Below are positions 7,783 to 10,209 of a stretch of 10,209 bases of DNA, piece by piece. Numbering within the stretch: position 1 is the stretch's first letter; each line of letters starts with the position of its first letter. The notes under the pieces are model-generated. The model was not told where the DNA came from, did no database searches, and was given only the letters and a program-made list of their open reading frames with translations. The stretch covers positions 1 to 10,209 of the forward strand of contig JAAZCN010000341.1 in the NCBI GenBank assembly GCA_012513245.1, given 5' to 3'. The translations under genes were made by a program, and so were the position numbers. Source of the stretch: Synergistaceae bacterium. Lineage in GTDB: Bacteria; Synergistota; Synergistia; Synergistales; Synergistaceae.

Positions 7783-9066
7783 ATGAGGATAATGGTACTT
7801 GGCGGAGGCGGACGTGAACATGCGATCGTCCACGCTTTTTCAAAATCCAAGATCGTCACAAAACTTTACTGCTGCCCCGGAAACCCCGGGATATCAAAAC
7901 TTGCTGCATGTATCGCAGGAAACCCGTCAGATCCTCTTCAAATGACTGCGTTGTGCAAGAGGCTTGATATCGATCTGGTCTTCATTGGCCCGGAAGCCCC
8001 GCTGGTAGCTGGAACAGCCGACGCATTGCGAGATGCCGGTATCCTTGTGATGGGCCCGGGCAAACTAGGAGCGCAGCTGGAAGGCAGCAAAGTATTTTCT
8101 AAAAAATTCATGGAAAAACATGGCATACCAACTTCTTCCTTTGACTGCTGCCACAATATCGAAGAGTGCAAAAAAGCTCTCGACAAGAGGTCTGCCCCCT
8201 ATGTGGTAAAGGCAGACGGACTTGCTGCAGGAAAAGGAGCATTCCTCCCCGAGACTAAAGAAGAGGCAATGACGATCTGCAGCATGATGCTGGACGATAT
8301 GATACTTGGATCAGCAGGCAAAAATATTATCATAGAGGATCATGTCGAAGGACAGGAAGTGACTATCCTTGCTATAACAGACGGAAATACTGTCAGGATA
8401 CTGCCCACGAGCCAGGACCATAAAAGAGCTCTTGACGGAGACAAGGGAAACAACACAGGTGGTATGGGAGCCTATTCTCCCGTCCCATGGATCGACGACT
8501 CTTTTATCAAAAAGGTCGAAGAAGTTGTCCTGATGCCCACGCTGGATGGACTAAAGAAAGAAAACATTCCCTTCTGCGGGGTCATTTACGCGGGCATCAT
8601 GATAAAACCTGACGGTTCGCTCTCTGTGCTGGAGTACAATGTAAGACTCGGAGATCCCGAGGCACAGGTAGTTCTTCCTGTATTTGCCGGAGATTTTGGA
8701 GAGGCGATCTTCTCATGCTGCAAAGGTGATCTGGCTAAGATCCAATGGCCGCTCCCGGAGCACGTCGCTCTGGGAGTAGTAATGGCATCCGGAGGATATC
8801 CTGACAAGTACCAGACCGGGTGCGAGATAGTGATCCGCAACGAAGAAGTGAATGACACATATATCTACCACGCAGGAACGGCTCGTGACAACACAGGAAC
8901 TCTCGTAACATCAGGAGGACGTGTCCTCACTGTTGTAGGGATCGGCTCGACTCTCAAAGAGGCCAAAGACCTTGCATACAGACGTGTTAATACGGTCTAT
9001 TTCAAGGATGCGCATTACAGAAAAGACATAGGAGACAAATCATTGAAAGGGAATGATCTACAGTGA
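7783..9066 (+). CDS. purD: Phosphoribosylamine-glycine ligase (GAR synthetase)
   Basis: Joins phosphoribosylamine and glycine with ATP to give GAR, directly using the unstable product of PurF. 427 aa, a normal single-function bacterial PurD with an ATP-grasp fold. Motifs in order: VLGGGGREHA (5-14), FIGPEAPLVAG (68-78), VVKADGLAAGKG (141-152), EDHVEGQEVT (185-194), the DHKRALDGDKGNNTGGMG block (212-229) and EYNVRLGDPEAQ (284-295), which supplies the metal-binding residues. ATG start 6 nt after GGAGGG (7771-7776), which directly follows the purH stop. The stop overlaps the purE start in a GTGA arrangement. Nothing odd seen. Confidence 0.97.
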   Translation: MRIMVLGGGGREHAIVHAFSKSKIVTKLYCCPGNPGISKLAACIAGNPSDPLQMTALCKRLDIDLVFIGPEAPLVAGTADALRDAGILVMGPGKLGAQLEGSKVFSKKFMEKHGIPTSSFDCCHNIEECKKALDKRSAPYVVKADGLAAGKGAFLPETKEEAMTICSMMLDDMILGSAGKNIIIEDHVEGQEVTILAITDGNTVRILPTSQDHKRALDGDKGNNTGGMGAYSPVPWIDDSFIKKVEEVVLMPTLDGLKKENIPFCGVIYAGIMIKPDGSLSVLEYNVRLGDPEAQVVLPVFAGDFGEAIFSCCKGDLAKIQWPLPEHVALGVVMASGGYPDKYQTGCEIVIRNEEVNDTYIYHAGTARDNTGTLVTSGGRVLTVVGIGSTLKEAKDLAYRRVNTVYFKDAHYRKDIGDKSLKGNDLQ

Positions 9067-9584
9067 AGACTCCCCGGATAGGAATAATAATGGGCTCAGC
9101 CTCAGACATCCCGGTGATCGAAAAAGGTGTCAAGGTGCTCGATGAGCTCGGAATACCATACGAAGTGGCGATAGCCTCCGCGCACAGGACTCCCCGGGAC
9201 GTTGAGGGCTACGCGGTCAACGCTGCAAAAAGAGGCATTGAAGTACTGATAGCGGCAGCAGGACTTTCCGCAGCGCTGCCCGGAGTAGTTGCGGCAGCGA
9301 CCGGCCTCCCTGTAATAGGCATTCCAGTAAAGGGCGGGGCGCTGGACGGACTTGACGCACTCCTCTCTGTAACGCAGATGCCGCCGGGTGTTCCGGTTGG
9401 TTCGGTAGGACTGAACGCTTCACTGAACGCATGTCTTCTGGCGGTTAGGATAATATCGATCCATGACAAAGATCTAACGAAGAAACTTGAAGAGTGGACA
9501 AAGAAAAGGTCAATCGCTGTTGCGGAAAGCCGCTCTAAGCTCGCAGACCTTCCTGCAGCCCCAGAGGAGGCGTATCGGATTTGA
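9063..9584 (+). CDS. purE: 5-(carboxyamino)imidazole ribonucleotide mutase / AIR carboxylase, PurE
   Basis: Makes CAIR, either from N5-CAIR (class I, with PurK) or directly from AIR and CO2 (class II). 173 aa, usual length. Motifs: IIMGSASD (8-15), the phosphate-binding start; SAHRTP (39-44), with the catalytic-region His41; LPGVVA (72-77); and LDALLSVTQMPPGVPV, characteristic of class I-like proteins. The conserved GGAAHLPG segment reads GLSAALPG, so the His equivalent to Escherichia coli His75 is Ala71 (GCG, 9273-9275). No purK is visible, so which carbon source and substrate it uses is open. Start GTG 9063 overlaps the purD stop (GTGA), with AAGGGA 10 nt upstream. It is the last gene of the operon in view; its stop lies inside a perfect 8-bp inverted repeat. 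Confidence 0.94.
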   Translation: MKTPRIGIIMGSASDIPVIEKGVKVLDELGIPYEVAIASAHRTPRDVEGYAVNAAKRGIEVLIAAAGLSAALPGVVAAATGLPVIGIPVKGGALDGLDALLSVTQMPPGVPVGSVGLNASLNACLLAVRIISIHDKDLTKKLEEWTKKRSIAVAESRSKLADLPAAPEEAYRI

Positions 9585-9596
9585 CGTTGTCAAATC
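9578..9596 (+). other. Perfect 8-bp hairpin across the purE stop codon
   Basis: GATTTGAC (9578-9585) is a perfect inverted repeat with GTCAAATC (9589-9596) around a 3-nt centre GTT. The TGA stop (9582-9584) is in the 5' arm. No T-run follows (GGGCAAGCAG), so it is not a classical intrinsic terminator, although it stands where the operon should end. It may be an mRNA 3'-end protector or a DNA-binding palindrome. A similar hairpin covers the purF1 stop at 2441-2461. Confidence 0.5.
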
Positions 9597-9618
9597 GGGC
9601 AAGCAGTTGTTAGGAACA

Positions 9619-9637
9619 GCGGCATGTTTATTGCCGC
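9619..9637 (+). other. GC-rich 6-bp hairpin downstream of purE
   Basis: GCGGCA (9619-9624) pairs perfectly with TGCCGC (9632-9637) over the loop TGTTTAT. The sequence after it (GGGAGTCGG) has no T-run, so an intrinsic terminator is unlikely on the + strand. On the - strand the arm is followed by TGTTCCTAACAACTG, also not a T-run. It could be part of the operon's 3' untranslated region. Confidence 0.35.
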
Positions 9638-9718
9638 GGGAGTCGGTAGCAAATCAGTGGGGAATCTATTGCGAGTCAATTGTTAAGTGCAGCCAGGTGA
9701 GACACAGAGGGGCAAACA

Positions 9719-9745
9719 TTTGCTGAGCAGTGGCTGAGTAATTGT
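9719..9745 (+). repeat. Left arm: inverted copy of the 11-bp repeat array (2 units)
   Basis: TTTGCTGAGCAG (9719-9730) is the perfect reverse complement of 10048-10059 (12 bp). TGGCTGAGTAATTGT (9731-9745) matches the reverse complement of 10011-10025 at 13 of 15 positions. The left arm thus looks like the right arm with two 11-bp units missing. The core unit GCTGAGC is itself nearly palindromic. It could be a terminal inverted repeat, a protein-binding array or the outer stem of an RNA. Confidence 0.7.
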
Positions 9746-9771
9746 AAAATCCAAAAGCATTAAAATATAAA
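9742..9771 (+). promoter_or_regulatory. Possible sigma-70-type promoter for the downstream RNA
   Basis: TTGTAA (9742-9747) and TATAAA (9766-9771) are separated by 18 bp in a strongly A/T-rich stretch that stands out from its surroundings. Transcription would start near 9778, exactly where the closing stem AGGACCT of the candidate RNA begins. The -35 box matches only moderately (TTG and the last A) and overlaps the left repeat arm. TAAAAT at 9761 or 9768 are alternative -10 boxes. Confidence 0.4.
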
Positions 9772-9777
9772 ATCTTG

Positions 9778-10010
9778 AGGACCTAAATCACTGTCGTCCT
9801 CGAGTGTACCTATCGGGAGGAGACTGTTTCTCGTTAGAGAAACTCTGAAGACAAAATTAGTGTCCGCACTATGTCGAGTGCGCCCCGAGACCGGGGATCC
9901 AGTAGCTCTGAACCTTGACTATAACAAGCTTCTCAGGACCAAACAAAAGCCGCTCGATCCCCGATAGGATCATTCGAGGACAACGGGATTTTTGGTTCTT
10001 TTAAGGTCCT
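9778..10010 (+). ncRNA. Candidate structured non-coding RNA of unknown class
   Basis: Nested stems close a 233-nt unit. P1 pairs AGGACCT (9778-9784) with AGGTCCT (10004-10010). P2 pairs 9796-9806 (GTCCTCGAGTG) with 9971-9981 (CATTCGAGGAC), 11 bp with one G-U pair. P3 pairs 9809-9817 (CCTATCGGG) with 9960-9968 (CCCGATAGG), 9 bp perfect, after a 2x2 internal loop. Inside are small hairpins: GTTTCTC/GAGAAAC with loop GTTA (9826-9843), CGCACT/AGTGCG (9865-9882, with base C65 or G66 as edge), CCCCG/CGGGG (9883-9896) and a weak CTTG/CAAG (9914-9928). A T-rich stretch (9988-10002) follows P2. A long rod closed near its ends with a large central opening recalls 6S RNA in outline, but I recognise no diagnostic 6S sequence. 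The motifs of RNase P, tmRNA and SRP RNA are absent. The strand is chosen from the promoter-like site; the foldback is equally possible on the other strand. Confidence 0.5.
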
Positions 10011-10059
10011 ACAATTGCTCAGCTACCGCTCAGCCATCGCTCAGCAACTGCTCAGCAAA
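10011..10059 (+). repeat. Right arm: four tandem 11-bp near-palindromic repeats
   Basis: Units at 10015-10025, 10026-10036, 10037-10047 and 10048-10058 share the core GCTCAGC with an exact 11-bp period (TTGCTCAGCTA, CCGCTCAGCCA, TCGCTCAGCAA, CTGCTCAGCAA). The ideal unit TTGCTCAGCAA is a palindrome apart from its central base. An 11-bp period is about one DNA turn, so a protein could bind all units on one face. Two neighbouring units can also pair in RNA (C-C mismatch in the middle), and the last two are followed by AAAAGTTTTT, so a weak + strand terminator is possible. The array is inverted relative to 9719-9745. Confidence 0.75.
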
Positions 10060-10080
10060 AGTTTTTAAACCATGCCCATG

Positions 10081-10209
10081 CTACTTCCCCTTAAAGACCG
10101 GCTTTTCTTTTTTGAAAAAGGCGTCTACCGCGTTCCTGTGGTCCTCGGTCTGTATGCACTGTGCCTGTAGGAGGGCTTCTTGCTCCAAAAGCTGATCCAG
10201 TGTCATTTC
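10081..10209 (-). CDS. Enoyl-CoA hydratase/isomerase (crotonase) family protein, C-terminal end
   Basis: The last 42 codons of a gene that enters from beyond the right edge, ending at TAG (10083-10081). The visible tail has the family's typical C-terminal helix and ending: LLEQEALLQAQCIQTEDHRN, then AFFKKEKPVFKGK, very like the ELEAxLQAxCxxTEDxxEGxxAFxEKRxPxFKG end of enoyl-CoA hydratases and crotonases. The family hydrates 2-enoyl-CoA or carries out related CoA-ester chemistry in fatty-acid or amino-acid degradation and butyrate-type fermentation. The catalytic glutamates lie outside the window, so the exact reaction cannot be set. The gene converges on the purine operon. After its stop come GCATGGGCATGG and the repeat array; no clear terminator is seen. 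Confidence 0.8.
   Translation of the reverse strand, partial: EMTLDQLLEQEALLQAQCIQTEDHRNAVDAFFKKEKPVFKGK

Larger units (their letters stand above)
9585..10080. other. 496-nt intergenic region without a convincing gene, rich in inverted repeats
   Basis: This lies between the end of purE (+) and the end of a crotonase gene (-), which converge. I find no open frame with family resemblance or a ribosome site. It is full of nested complementarity: a hairpin at 9619-9637, inverted arms of 11-bp repeats at 9719-9745 and 10011-10059, and a core foldback at 9778-10010. The stretch 9641-9718 shows nothing I can name. The whole suggests an RNA gene or a small structured mobile element. Confidence 0.6.

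Noticed and set aside
9641..9718. Cobalamin riboswitch
   Set aside because: GGGAA and AGCCAGGTGAGAC superficially recall parts of the aptamer, but the conserved GCCACTG and B12-box order is absent and no gene follows in the right orientation.
9487..9726. 79-codon open frame overlapping the purE end
   Set aside because: It is out of frame with purE for its first 100 nt, has no family motif, and runs into the hairpin and repeat region.
9778..10010. RNase P RNA, tmRNA, SRP RNA or glycine riboswitch
   Set aside because: The RNase P GAGGAAAGTCC-type core, tmRNA tRNA-like ends and SRP GGAAG/AGCA loop are not seen. GAAACTCTGAAGACAAAA (9837-9854) recalls the glycine aptamer, but its CCGAAGG half is missing.
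10015..10058. CRISPR array
   Set aside because: Units are only 11 bp, directly adjacent with no spacers, and degenerate.
9992..10195. 67-codon + strand open frame at the right end
   Set aside because: It runs antisense to the recognisable crotonase tail and its codons come from the 11-bp repeats.

Overview
The window carries most of a de novo purine (IMP) biosynthesis operon, all on the + strand and packed almost without gaps: 3' part of purL, purF (copy 1), purC, purF (copy 2), purM, purN, purH, purD, purE. Every gene is assigned from intact family motifs. Gene junctions are tight: 2-, 4-, 2- and 12-nt gaps, 4-bp GTGA stop/start overlaps at purF2/purM and purD/purE, and a 19-bp overlap at purM/purN. 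The only real gap inside the operon is 91 nt between purF1 and purC, with a perfect 8-bp hairpin over the purF1 stop codon.

Together the genes cover PRPP to IMP except a few steps. The two PurF-family proteins make phosphoribosylamine, PurD adds glycine, PurN formylates, PurL (small type, which needs PurS and PurQ, presumably upstream) makes FGAM, PurM closes the ring to AIR, PurE makes CAIR, PurC makes SAICAR, and PurH does the last formylation and cyclisation. purS, purQ, purB and purK are not in the window. The most unusual coding feature is that the second PurF has Ser in place of the catalytic N-terminal Cys and Asp in place of the oxyanion-hole Asn, while its phosphoribosyltransferase half and Fe-S cysteines look intact. 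PurE also lacks a usually conserved active-site-region His.

Downstream of purE is a 496-nt stretch with no convincing gene (9585-10080), and it is far from featureless. It holds a hairpin over the purE stop, a second GC-rich hairpin, and a nested foldback of about 340 bp. The outer arms of the foldback are inverted copies of an 11-bp near-palindromic repeat (two units on the left, four on the right). The inner arms (7, 11 and 9 bp) close a core with several smaller hairpins. A plausible promoter sits just before the core. I read this as a candidate structured non-coding RNA or a small structured mobile element, of a class I could not identify. On the - strand the window ends with the C-terminal 42 codons of an enoyl-CoA hydratase (crotonase) family protein, convergent with the purine operon.

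The organism looks like an anaerobic bacterium of intermediate GC. It uses many AGA/AGG arginine and ATA isoleucine codons, has an Fe-S type (Bacillus-like) PurF and a small-type PurL, and has a beta-oxidation/fermentation-type crotonase next door. A member of the Synergistota or a neighbouring anaerobic lineage would fit, but this is inference from style and not proven by any marker here.
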